A stretch of DNA of 13,728 nt from DASUMF01 sp040510575 (lineage in GTDB: Bacteria > Actinomycetota > Acidimicrobiia > IMCC26256 > DASPTH01), in the NCBI GenBank assembly GCA_040510575.1, contig JBEVIU010000150.1:1-13728 (forward strand), read 5' to 3'. A program made the position numbers and the translations under genes. Of this stretch, positions 1 to 7,083 are shown piece after piece; within the stretch, counting starts at the first letter, position 1, and every line of letters begins with the position of its first letter. The notes under the pieces were generated by a model that saw nothing but the letters and a program-made list of their open reading frames with translations, was not told the DNA's origin and searched no databases.

Positions 1-491
1 AACACGAAGCCGGCGGCCACCGCCGCGATGTCGAGCACCGGCTCGTGCTTGAGCCAGATCGTGTACGAGAGCGTGACCACGACGTATGCCGCGACGACCA
101 GGGTGAGCCTGCCGCCGTTGATCGGCGCGGTGATCAACAGCGCCACCAGGATGAGCCCGACCGCGATCGCGCGAGCGGTGTTCGGCTCGAGATCGCCGGC
201 GGCGATGGGCCGATTGCGCTTCACGGGATGCAGACGGTCGGCAGCCGCGTCGGCTGCGTCGTTGAGGAAGTAGGTCGCGCTGGCCGCGAGGCAGAACGCG
301 ACGAACGCGACCAGCGTCTGCAGGAGCGCGTCGCGCTCGTCGAGCACGCCGGCGGCGGCGGGCGCCGCGAACACGAGCACGTTCTTCGTCCACTGCTTCG
401 GGCGCGCCGTGAGCACGATGGCGCGCAGGGACGACATCGCGGGTTGGCCCTCGGGCGGCCCGCTCGGAGTTGGTTCGGGGACCGCCGACAT
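1..491 (-). CDS. UbiA-family prenyltransferase, probable decaprenyl-phosphate phosphoribosyltransferase (partial, C-terminus beyond left edge)
   Basis: This is a membrane enzyme of the UbiA superfamily. It most resembles decaprenyl-phosphate phosphoribosyltransferase (Rv3806c type), which joins PRPP to decaprenyl phosphate on the way to decaprenylphosphoryl-arabinose for cell-wall arabinan. Only the first 163 codons are present. Seen: an RPKQWTKNVLVFAAP segment (about residues 30-44), hydrophobic helices, the Asp-rich motif N77-D78-x2-D81-x3-D85, then HPVKRNRPIAAG, and later LKHEPVLDIA. These match the actinobacterial family closely. I chose the ATG at 491, which gives an N-terminal tail of usual length for the family. 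It has no Shine-Dalgarno but a TACCCT hexamer 8 bases upstream. An in-frame ATG at 437 is the alternative and would shorten the tail by 18 residues. It is divergent from the cobalamin adenosyltransferase gene. The family call is firm; the exact substrate is inferred. Confidence 0.85.
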   Translation of the reverse strand, partial: MSAVPEPTPSGPPEGQPAMSSLRAIVLTARPKQWTKNVLVFAAPAAAGVLDERDALLQTLVAFVAFCLAASATYFLNDAADAAADRLHPVKRNRPIAAGDLEPNTARAIAVGLILVALLITAPINGGRLTLVVAAYVVVTLSYTIWLKHEPVLDIAAVAAGFV

Positions 492-537
492 CGGTCGCAA
501 GGGTACCGAAGGATCCGACCCGTAGACTCCGCCTCGC
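492..537. promoter_or_regulatory. Short divergent promoter region with two -10-like hexamers
   Basis: Forty-six bases separate the two divergent start codons. On the plus strand TAGACT (523-528) lies 9 bases before the ATG at 538. On the minus strand TACCCT (505-500) lies 8 bases before the ATG at 491. Both fit TANNNT, neither gene has a purine-rich Shine-Dalgarno, and the spacing would give very short or absent 5' leaders. No convincing -35 box is visible for either. This is a sequence-pattern inference only. Confidence 0.35.
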
Positions 538-1128
538 ATGGCTCGATCGCGCCCGCCCCGGGCGGTGTACACCCGAACCGGTGACGACGGCTCGACCGGG
601 CTCCTCTACGGCGGCCGGGTCGCCAAGGACACCACTGGCCCCGACGCGTACGGCGTGGTGGACGAAGCCGTCAGCGCGCTCGGCCTCGCACGCGCCGAGG
701 CCGAGCGAGGCTCCGAGCTCGACGAGCTGCTCGTGCGTCTCCAGCGCGAGCTGTTCGTCGTGGGTGCGGAGCTCGCCACCGCGCCGGAGAACCGCGCCAA
801 GCTCCAGCCGGGCGTGTCGCTCGTGACCCCGGCGATGGTCGACGACCTCGAGCCGATCATCGACGACGTGACCGAGCGCTACGACCCTCCCACGGAGTTC
901 GTCCTCCCGGGCGAGAACCGTGTGGCCGCGGCCCTCGACGTGGCCCGTACGGTCGTCCGACGCGCCGAGCGGCGCTGCGTGGGCGCCGCGCACGACGGCT
1001 GGCTCGACCTCGAACGCAGCGAGGTGGTGCGTTATCTCAACCGCCTCGCCGACCTCGTCTACACGCTTGCTCGGTGGCAGGAAGGCTCGTACCGACCGGT
1101 GCGTGCCCGCCCCGACGACGCATCCTGA
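538..1128 (+). CDS. pduO: Cob(I)alamin adenosyltransferase, PduO/MMAB type
   Basis: The enzyme transfers the adenosyl group of ATP to cob(I)alamin to make coenzyme B12 for enzymes such as methylmalonyl-CoA mutase; it acts in the cytoplasm. The 196-residue product has the family's usual length. Seen: the N-terminal ATP-binding stretch YTRTGDDGSTGL (11-22) followed by GGRVAKD (25-31), the PGENRVAAALDVART helix (124-138), the RRAER motif (141-145), and YLNRLADLVYTLAR (166-179). All are signatures of the PduO-type trimeric bundle. One departure is VDEAVS (41-46), where many relatives read VDELNS. The ATG at 538 is chosen because homology begins about 10 residues in; no Shine-Dalgarno is visible, so the message may be nearly leaderless. 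pepA follows 28 bases downstream on the same strand. No B12-dependent enzyme is in the window, so its client is unknown. Confidence 0.93.
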   Translation: MARSRPPRAVYTRTGDDGSTGLLYGGRVAKDTTGPDAYGVVDEAVSALGLARAEAERGSELDELLVRLQRELFVVGAELATAPENRAKLQPGVSLVTPAMVDDLEPIIDDVTERYDPPTEFVLPGENRVAAALDVARTVVRRAERRCVGAAHDGWLDLERSEVVRYLNRLADLVYTLARWQEGSYRPVRARPDDAS

Positions 1129-1156
1129 CCGACTCACCGATCCCCTCGGAGGAACC

Positions 1157-2716
1157 GTGCCCTTCACGTTCACTGTCGCCAGCGGCTCTGTCGACCGCGT
1201 TGCCGCCGATCTCCTCGCCGTCCCCGTCGGCACCGAGCCGGCGCCCGCCGCCGGCACGCAAGGGTCGCGCACGCGGGCCTCAGGCGCTCGTGGCGCGAGC
1301 GCTCCCGCGCGCGTCCTCGGCCCGGGTGCCGACGTGCTCGATGCCGCGCTCGACGGCGGCCTCGTGGCCTTCCTCGACGAGGTCGGGTTCGAAGGCAAGC
1401 TCGGCGACGTGATCGCAGTCCCGACGGGGGGCAAGCTCCGCGCGAAGGCGGCACTCGTCGTCGGCGTCGGCGATCCGGCTGAGCTCACCGCCGACAGCCT
1501 GCGGCGTGCAGCTGCCGCGGTCGCGCGCCGTTCCACGAAGGTCACGTCGCTCGCCACCACGCTCGCGGCCGCAGCGTCCGAGCTGAGCGATGCGGACGCC
1601 GCGCAAGCGGTCGCGGAGGGTCTCGAGCTCGGTGCTTACCAGTTCCTCGAGTACAAGCGCGATCCGCAGCCCTCGAAGCTGGCGAAGGTGACGCTCATCG
1701 GCGGCGGGTCCGGTGTGCGCGCGGCACTGGCGCGCGGCTCGGCCATCGCCACTGCGGTGCGATGGGCGCGCGACCTCGTCAACACTCCCTCGAAGGAGAA
1801 GCCGCCGGCGGAGATCGCCGCCGAGGCCCGTTCACTCATGCGCGGCCGGGGCGTCACGGTGCAGGTGCTCGACCTCGCGCAGATCCGTCAGAAGAAGCTC
1901 GGTGGCTTGATCGGCGTCGGTCAGGGCTCGGCCCAGACCCCGCGCTTCCTCAAGCTCACGTACTCACCCGCGGGCGCGCGCGGCAAGGCGCTCGCGTTCG
2001 TGGGCAAGGGCGTCGTGTTCGACTCCGGTGGCCTCTCGCTCAAGCCGGCGGGCGGCATGGAGACGATGAAGTGCGACATGTCCGGGGCCGCTGCCGTGCT
2101 GGGCGCGATGTCGGCGCTCAAGGAGCTCGGCGTGAAGACGAAGGTCACCGGCTACGTGCCGCTCGTCGAGAACATGCCCAGCGGCACCGCGATCCGTCCG
2201 GGCGACGTGCTGCGCATCCGCAACGGCAAGACGGTCGAGGTGCTCAACACCGATGCCGAGGGTCGTCTGATCCTGGCGGATGCGCTGTCGCTCGCGGTGG
2301 AGGACAAGCCCGCCGCGATCGTCGATCTGGCCACGCTCACCGGTGCGTGCGTGGTCGCGTTGGGCGACAAGATCGCCGGGCTCATGGGGAACCACGAGAA
2401 CTGGTCGTCGCAGGTGCGTGACGCGGCCGATCGGGTCGGTGAGCGCGTGTGGCCGTTGCCGCTGCCCGCCGACTATCGCCGCGGGATCGATTCAGCGGTG
2501 GCCGACATCAAGAACACCGGGCCGCGCGAAGGCGGCACCCTCACCGCGGGGTTGTTCCTGCAGGAGTTCGTCGCCGACGTCCCGTGGGTCCACCTCGACA
2601 TCGCAGGGCCGGCGTTCCTGTCGGGCGACGACGGCTACATCACCAAGGGCGGGACCGGCTTCGGGGTGCGCACACTGCTCGAGCTCGCGGACACGTTCGC
2701 GCCGCCGAAGGACTGA
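1157..2716 (+). CDS. pepA: Leucyl aminopeptidase, M17 family (PepA)
   Basis: This is a cytoplasmic di-metal aminopeptidase that removes N-terminal residues from peptides. The 519-residue product is close to E. coli PepA (503). The metal and catalytic residues are all present at a constant offset from E. coli: K284 and D289 in VGKGVVFDSGG, catalytic K296 in LSLKPAGG, D307 in MKCDMSG, and D366, E368 and R370 in NTDAEGR (364-370). The C-terminal end, with DDGYITKGGTGFGVRTL, is also typical. The start is the GTG at 1157, preceded by GGAGGA (1148-1153). The open frame continues upstream over the preceding gene, but the strong ribosome site and the homology both support 1157. The N-terminal domain has an Ala/Gly/Arg/Ser-rich insertion (about residues 27-52) of low complexity. 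The stop codon shares its last base with the next start (TGATG), which suggests coupling to the secreted cupredoxin protein. Confidence 0.96.
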   Translation: MPFTFTVASGSVDRVAADLLAVPVGTEPAPAAGTQGSRTRASGARGASAPARVLGPGADVLDAALDGGLVAFLDEVGFEGKLGDVIAVPTGGKLRAKAALVVGVGDPAELTADSLRRAAAAVARRSTKVTSLATTLAAAASELSDADAAQAVAEGLELGAYQFLEYKRDPQPSKLAKVTLIGGGSGVRAALARGSAIATAVRWARDLVNTPSKEKPPAEIAAEARSLMRGRGVTVQVLDLAQIRQKKLGGLIGVGQGSAQTPRFLKLTYSPAGARGKALAFVGKGVVFDSGGLSLKPAGGMETMKCDMSGAAAVLGAMSALKELGVKTKVTGYVPLVENMPSGTAIRPGDVLRIRNGKTVEVLNTDAEGRLILADALSLAVEDKPAAIVDLATLTGACVVALGDKIAGLMGNHENWSSQVRDAADRVGERVWPLPLPADYRRGIDSAVADIKNTGPREGGTLTAGLFLQEFVADVPWVHLDIAGPAFLSGDDGYITKGGTGFGVRTLLELADTFAPPKD

Positions 2717-4353
2717 TGCGCACGAGACTCGTCGCGGCGCCGCTCGCTCTCCTCGTGGGGTTGCTCGTGGTGGCCGCGTCACCGCGACCCGCCCGCGCGT
2801 CGGAAGCGGCCGCGGTCTCGGCCGCGGCCGCGCCCGCGAGTGCGCCCGAGTTCGTGACCGTCGACGTCCGCGACAACGTGTTCACGCCGAAGACGATCGA
2901 GGTCGAGCCGGGCACGGTCGTGCGGTGGGTCAACCGCGGCCGGAACACGCACAACGTCAAGCCCGACGAAGGTTTCGAGTTCGGCAGTCGCAATCTGACG
3001 AAGGGGCAGTCGTACTCGTTCGAATTCGAGGAGCCGGGCACCTTCGGCTACTTCTGCTCGCTGCACGGTGCGCCCGGGAAGGGCCAGTTCGGGGCCGTGG
3101 TCGTCGGCGACACCGGCTACACGGCCGAGGACGACGACGACGCGCTCGGCAGTCGTGACGACCCCGCGCCCGACATCGCGGCGAGTGGTCGCGTCATCGA
3201 CGTGCCGAAGGACGCGAAGACGATCCAGGGCGCCGTCGATCGCGCTGCGCCCGGTGACCTCGTGCTGATCGCGCCCGGTGTGTACAAGGAGGCAGTCACC
3301 GTTGCGACCGACGGCGTCGTGCTTCGTGGCGTCGATCGCAACACCACCATTCTCGACGGTGAGTTCAGGCGCGAGAACGGCGTGAAGGTCGTCGGCGCCG
3401 ACGGGGTCGCGATCGAGAACCTCACCGCGCGCAACTACACGTTCAACGGGTTCTACTGGACCGGCGTGCTCGGGTATCGCGGGTCGTACCTCACGGCGTA
3501 CCGCAACGGCGACTACGGCATCTATGCGTTCGATTCGCAGTGGGGCACGATCGAGCACTCGTACGCGTCGGGGAGCCCCGACTCCGGCTTCTACATCGGA
3601 CAGTGCAATCCGTGCCACGCGGTGATCGACGACGTGCTCGCGGAGCACAACCAGTTGGGCTACTCGGGTTCCAACGCGAGCGGCGACCTGCACATCGTCC
3701 AATCGGTGTGGCGCGCCAACCGCGCCGGCATCGTTCCGAACAGCTTCGATTCCGAGGCGCTCGCACCGCAGCAGAACGCGGTGATCGCTGCCAACCGGGT
3801 GGAGGGCAACGGCACGTCGTCGGACCGTGCGTCGCGTTCGGACGGCTTCGACGTCGTGTTCGGCTCCGGGATCGCGGTGATCGGCGGCTCCGACAACCAG
3901 ATCATCGGCAATGAGATCACCGACAGCGCAACCGTCGGCGTCGCGATCGCTCCGAACCCGGGTCTGCTCGGGAACACGCCGTACCAGGCCACCGGGAACG
4001 TGGTGCGCGCGAACAGGGTTCAGCGATCGGGTGTCGCCGACCTCGCGGTCGTGCTCCCGGCGCCCGACGATGCCAACTGCTTCGCCGGCAACACGTTCAC
4101 GAGCTCTGCCCCCACCGGGATCGAGACGCTGCTCCCGTGTGGCGCACCCGCCACCGCCGATCCCGCCGCTGCGCCGGGCGGGCTCGACGTGGCGACGTTC
4201 CTCGACGTGGACAAGAACCCGCCGGGCACGCCCTACAAGCAGACGCCGGTGCCGCCGAAGCAGCCGAACATGGCCAAGGCCAAGAGGGCGAAGGCGCGCA
4301 CCGCGGGCGCTCCCGTCATCCCCACCCTCGAATCGCTCGTGGTGCCGAAGTAG
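2716..4353 (+). CDS. Secreted cupredoxin / right-handed parallel beta-helix fusion protein
   Basis: The 545-residue product is predicted to be exported. A Sec-type signal peptide spans about residues 1-29 (MRTR, hydrophobic core, then ARA|SEA). A plastocyanin/azurin-like domain follows (about 45-131). Its copper ligands are visible as H79 (in NTHN), C114 and H117 (in FCSLHG), but the usual axial Met is Q124 in GKGQFG. An acidic linker (E138-D142 and onward) leads to a beta-helix (about 155-480) with repeated N/G-rich rungs of the PbH1/NosD kind (for example DGVVLRGVDRNTTILDG and SDNQIIGNEITDSATVGVAI). The helix contains CNPCH at 297-301. The tail is Pro/Lys/Ala-rich, with no sortase motif or membrane anchor seen. 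It overlaps the pepA stop by one base. Possible roles are electron transfer, copper handling, or surface glycan binding, since NosD-type helices act in copper-site maturation and other beta-helices bind or cleave glycans. No role can be assigned. Domain calls are firm, function unknown. Confidence 0.88.
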   Translation: MRTRLVAAPLALLVGLLVVAASPRPARASEAAAVSAAAAPASAPEFVTVDVRDNVFTPKTIEVEPGTVVRWVNRGRNTHNVKPDEGFEFGSRNLTKGQSYSFEFEEPGTFGYFCSLHGAPGKGQFGAVVVGDTGYTAEDDDDALGSRDDPAPDIAASGRVIDVPKDAKTIQGAVDRAAPGDLVLIAPGVYKEAVTVATDGVVLRGVDRNTTILDGEFRRENGVKVVGADGVAIENLTARNYTFNGFYWTGVLGYRGSYLTAYRNGDYGIYAFDSQWGTIEHSYASGSPDSGFYIGQCNPCHAVIDDVLAEHNQLGYSGSNASGDLHIVQSVWRANRAGIVPNSFDSEALAPQQNAVIAANRVEGNGTSSDRASRSDGFDVVFGSGIAVIGGSDNQIIGNEITDSATVGVAIAPNPGLLGNTPYQATGNVVRANRVQRSGVADLAVVLPAPDDANCFAGNTFTSSAPTGIETLLPCGAPATADPAAAPGGLDVATFLDVDKNPPGTPYKQTPVPPKQPNMAKAKRAKARTAGAPVIPTLESLVVPK

Positions 4354-4361
4354 CGACCGCG

Positions 4362-5747
4362 TCAGGCGACGTGGTGCATCTTGGCCTGAGGGTCGAAGAC
4401 CTCGGCGGGGATCTCGATGCCGAGGTCGCGCAACTTGTCGTCGATGCGGGGGCGCAGCCCGGTCGGGCGGAGCACCTCGGTGAGGCCGGTCTCGTCAGCT
4501 CGTTCGTACACGAAGATGTCGGCGAGTGTGATCACGTCGCCTTCCATGCCCTCGATGCCGCACACCTTGGTGATCCGCCGCGAGCCGTCGGGCATGCGGC
4601 TGATGTGCACGAGGAGATCGATGGCCGATGCGGCCTGCTCACGGATGGCGCGCACCGGCAGGTCGACGCCCGCCATGAGGACCATGGTCTCGATGCGGGA
4701 GAGGCCGTCGCGTGGCGAGTTCGCGTGCAACGTCGACAACGAGCCGTCGTGACCGGTGTTCATCGCCTGCAGCATGTCGAGCGCTTCGGCGCCGCGCACC
4801 TCGCCCACCACGATGCGGTCGGGACGCATGCGCAGGGCGTTGCGCATGAGGTCGCGTGCGACCACCTCGCCGCGACCCTCGACGTTCGCCGGCCGACTCT
4901 CCAGCCGCACGACGTGGCGCTGCTTGAGCCGCAGCTCTGCCGCGTCCTCGATCGTGACGATGCGGTCGGTCTCGGGGATCATTCCCGACAGCACGTTCAG
5001 CAACGTGGTCTTGCCGGTACCGGTACCGCCGCTGATGAGGATGTTGGCGCGACCCTGCACGCAGGCGCTGAGGAATTCGGCGACCCCTTCGGTGAGCGTG
5101 CCGATGCTGACGAGGTCGTCGAGCTCGAACGACTGCGCGGGGAACTTGCGGACGGTGAGCACCGGGCCGTCGAGCGCGAGCGGCGGAATGATCGCGTTCA
5201 CTCGTGACCCGTCGGGCAGGCGGGCATCCACCATCGGGGAGGACTCGTCGATGCGGCGACCGAGGGGCGCGACGATGCGGTCGATCACGCGCATGATGTG
5301 GTCGTCGGAGAGGAAGCTCGCCTCGGTGAGCTCGAGGCGACCGTTGCGCTCGATGTAGATGCCGTCGAGGGCGTTCACCATGATCTCGGACACCGACGGA
5401 TCCTCGAGGTAGCGCTCGATCGGCCCGTACCCGAGCACCTGGTCGGTGATCGACGAGACGAGACGGTCGCGCTCGCCGGGCGTCAACGGGATCTTCTCGT
5501 CGCGCAGCACCTGGCCGAGCTCCTGCACGACGAGGTTGTCGAGCTGCACCGCGCTGAGCGTCGAGTCGAACAACGTCGGGCCCATGCGGACCATGAGCGC
5601 AGTCTGCGCGCGCTCCTTCAGCTTCGCGAGCGGGTCGTCGGGGTCGGCCTCGTCGCGGTGCTCCGCGTTCGCACGCGTCACCGTGTTCGACGCGACCGGC
5701 TCCTTCGGCGTGCCGGCCGACTGCTTGAGGTGTTCGCTGAGCTTCAT
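4362..5747 (-). CDS. cpaF: CpaF/TadA-type secretion ATPase of a Tad (Flp) pilus system
   Basis: This is the hexameric ATPase that powers assembly of Flp/Tad pili or related type II/IV secretion machines from the cytoplasmic side of the membrane. The 461-residue product has a variable N-terminal region (1-60), the CpaF N-terminal domain (for example GYGPIERYLEDPSVSEIMVN), a Walker A GGTGTGKTT with K246, a Walker B-like RIVVGEVRGAEALDML, and a His box LSTLHANSPRD. The start at 5747 (MKLSEHL) is chosen over an in-frame ATG at 5789. The latter would lie inside the preceding cpaE-like gene, whereas 5747 follows its stop by four bases and has GAGGGAAG upstream. It is the last gene of its operon: only 8 bases separate its stop from the convergent beta-helix gene, and tadB/tadC do not follow. 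Family assignment is certain; participation in a complete pilus is inferred. Confidence 0.95.
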   Translation of the reverse strand: MKLSEHLKQSAGTPKEPVASNTVTRANAEHRDEADPDDPLAKLKERAQTALMVRMGPTLFDSTLSAVQLDNLVVQELGQVLRDEKIPLTPGERDRLVSSITDQVLGYGPIERYLEDPSVSEIMVNALDGIYIERNGRLELTEASFLSDDHIMRVIDRIVAPLGRRIDESSPMVDARLPDGSRVNAIIPPLALDGPVLTVRKFPAQSFELDDLVSIGTLTEGVAEFLSACVQGRANILISGGTGTGKTTLLNVLSGMIPETDRIVTIEDAAELRLKQRHVVRLESRPANVEGRGEVVARDLMRNALRMRPDRIVVGEVRGAEALDMLQAMNTGHDGSLSTLHANSPRDGLSRIETMVLMAGVDLPVRAIREQAASAIDLLVHISRMPDGSRRITKVCGIEGMEGDVITLADIFVYERADETGLTEVLRPTGLRPRIDDKLRDLGIEIPAEVFDPQAKMHHVA

Positions 5748-5751
5748 CGGG

Positions 5752-6951
5752 TCACTTCCCTCGACGCCAGAACGCCGATGCCTTGGCATCGCCGTTGCCG
5801 TTCATTTGGGGCGCGATACGGCGCACCAGCTGGGCCATGGCCAGCGACACGGGGGCCCGGGGGTCGTTCTCGATCACGGGTGTGCCGTGGTTGAGCGAGA
5901 GCGGCACCGCACGGGAACTCGGGATCGCCACGTCGACGCTCACGCCGACCGCCGTCTCGATCGCCCCGATGGTGAGCCCGGTCTTGGCGTCGGCGCGGTT
6001 GAGTACGAAGTGCCAGCGCTGCTCGGGTCGGCCAAGGACGCGCAGCGCATCGATCTCCTTCTGCGTGCTCCGGATGCTCGGAATGTCGGTGGCTGAGAGC
6101 ACGATCAGGTCGGTCGCGTACTCGAGCGCTGCGAGCGTGTACTCGTCGAGCCCGGAAGCGGTGTCGACCACCACGTAGCGGAACGCTTCCGTGAGGAGCT
6201 GGAGCACCTTCTGCACGTGCTCGACGGTCAGGTCGTCGACCTCGGTCGGTGTTGCCGGCGCGCACAGCACGAAGAGGCCCGAGTCGTGATGGGTGAGGTT
6301 CGCCTTCAGACGTGTCGCGTCGAGCTTCGCGAGGTTCTTCACTGCTTCGCTGAATGTGCCTTCGGGCTTGATCCCGAGCGCGCTGGCGACGTCACCGAAC
6401 TGCAGGTCGAGGTCGACGATCACGACTTCGCCCGGCGCGACGTGCGCAAGGCCGAGCGCAAGGTTCGATGACACCGTGGTCTTCCCTGCGCCACCTTTCG
6501 GGCACAGCGTGGCGATCACGCGGGGCGCGTCGAGCGCGGCCTCGTCGGCCTCGAATGCAACGCGTCGCGCGTTGGCGGCTTCGAACGCCCGCTCGATCGC
6601 CGCCTTCAGCACGGGCGTGGGCGCGTCGGGCGCGATCACGTCGCGTGCGCCGGCATGGAGCGCCGACTGCAAGAGGTCGGTCGACGGCTCGGCCACGATG
6701 ACCACGCTGATGTCCGGACGCGTGCTGTCGAACGCGCGGGCGAGCTCGATCGCGGACTCGTCGGACAGGCCGGGACCGAGGGCCACGACCTCCACGCCGT
6801 CCTGCGCGAGGTGACGGATCATGTGATTGGGTTCGTCGGTGAGCAGCTCGTCGCGCCAGAAGCGCAGTTGCCCGTCGAATTCACCTTTGAACGCGCTGCG
6901 GACCCGGCCTTCGAACTCCGTGTCTGCGGTCGCGAGCACCAGCCTGCTCAT
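5752..6951 (-). CDS. cpaE: CpaE/TadZ-like pilus localisation ATPase (receiver-like domain plus ParA/MinD-type ATPase)
   Basis: CpaE/TadZ proteins place the Tad pilus machine in the cell. The 399-residue product has a degenerate response-regulator-like N-terminal domain (about 1-125; the sheet ends in VVALGP where a phospho-acceptor Asp is expected, followed later by GARDVI), then a MinD/ParA-type ATPase. The deviant Walker A is PKGGAGKTTV with signature K152 and K157, followed by VIVDLDLQFGDVASALG and YVVVDTASGLD. The C-terminus carries AQLVRRIAP and a basic end. The start at 6951 (MSRLVL) follows AGGGGCGAC; an in-frame ATG at 6987 would add 12 residues not typical of the family. It is followed four bases later by the CpaF ATPase, the usual Tad pairing. 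Two near-identical 14-15-base direct repeats lie directly upstream and carry the Shine-Dalgarno-like purine runs. Confidence 0.92.
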   Translation of the reverse strand: MSRLVLATADTEFEGRVRSAFKGEFDGQLRFWRDELLTDEPNHMIRHLAQDGVEVVALGPGLSDESAIELARAFDSTRPDISVVIVAEPSTDLLQSALHAGARDVIAPDAPTPVLKAAIERAFEAANARRVAFEADEAALDAPRVIATLCPKGGAGKTTVSSNLALGLAHVAPGEVVIVDLDLQFGDVASALGIKPEGTFSEAVKNLAKLDATRLKANLTHHDSGLFVLCAPATPTEVDDLTVEHVQKVLQLLTEAFRYVVVDTASGLDEYTLAALEYATDLIVLSATDIPSIRSTQKEIDALRVLGRPEQRWHFVLNRADAKTGLTIGAIETAVGVSVDVAIPSSRAVPLSLNHGTPVIENDPRAPVSLAMAQLVRRIAPQMNGNGDAKASAFWRRGK

Positions 6952-6957
6952 GTCGCC

Positions 6958-6987
6958 CCTGACTCCTGCACGCCTGACTCCCTGCAC
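6958..6987 (-). repeat. Tandem near-repeat directly upstream of the cpaE-like gene
   Basis: Two direct copies are separated by one base: CCTGACTCCTGCAC (6958-6971) and CCTGACTCCCTGCAC (6973-6987), differing by a single inserted C. Read on the minus strand they give GTGCAGG(G)AGTCAGG twice, so both contain an AGGAG/AGGGAG purine run close to the cpaE start at 6951. This may be a slippage duplication of the ribosome-binding region or a paired operator. No function can be assigned from sequence. Confidence 0.6.
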
Positions 6988-7083
6988 GTTGGCGCGTCTG
7001 CCCGCGCCCTCGAGCGGAGCATCGGCCGCGAATCGACCGTCCTTGAGCAGGTCAGGGCATGCGTGCCGGGAGGAGCGGTGGCG

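Noticed and set aside
45..584. Plus-strand open frame of 179 codons at the left edge
   Set aside because: It is antisense to the partial UbiA-family gene, which has clear conserved motifs.
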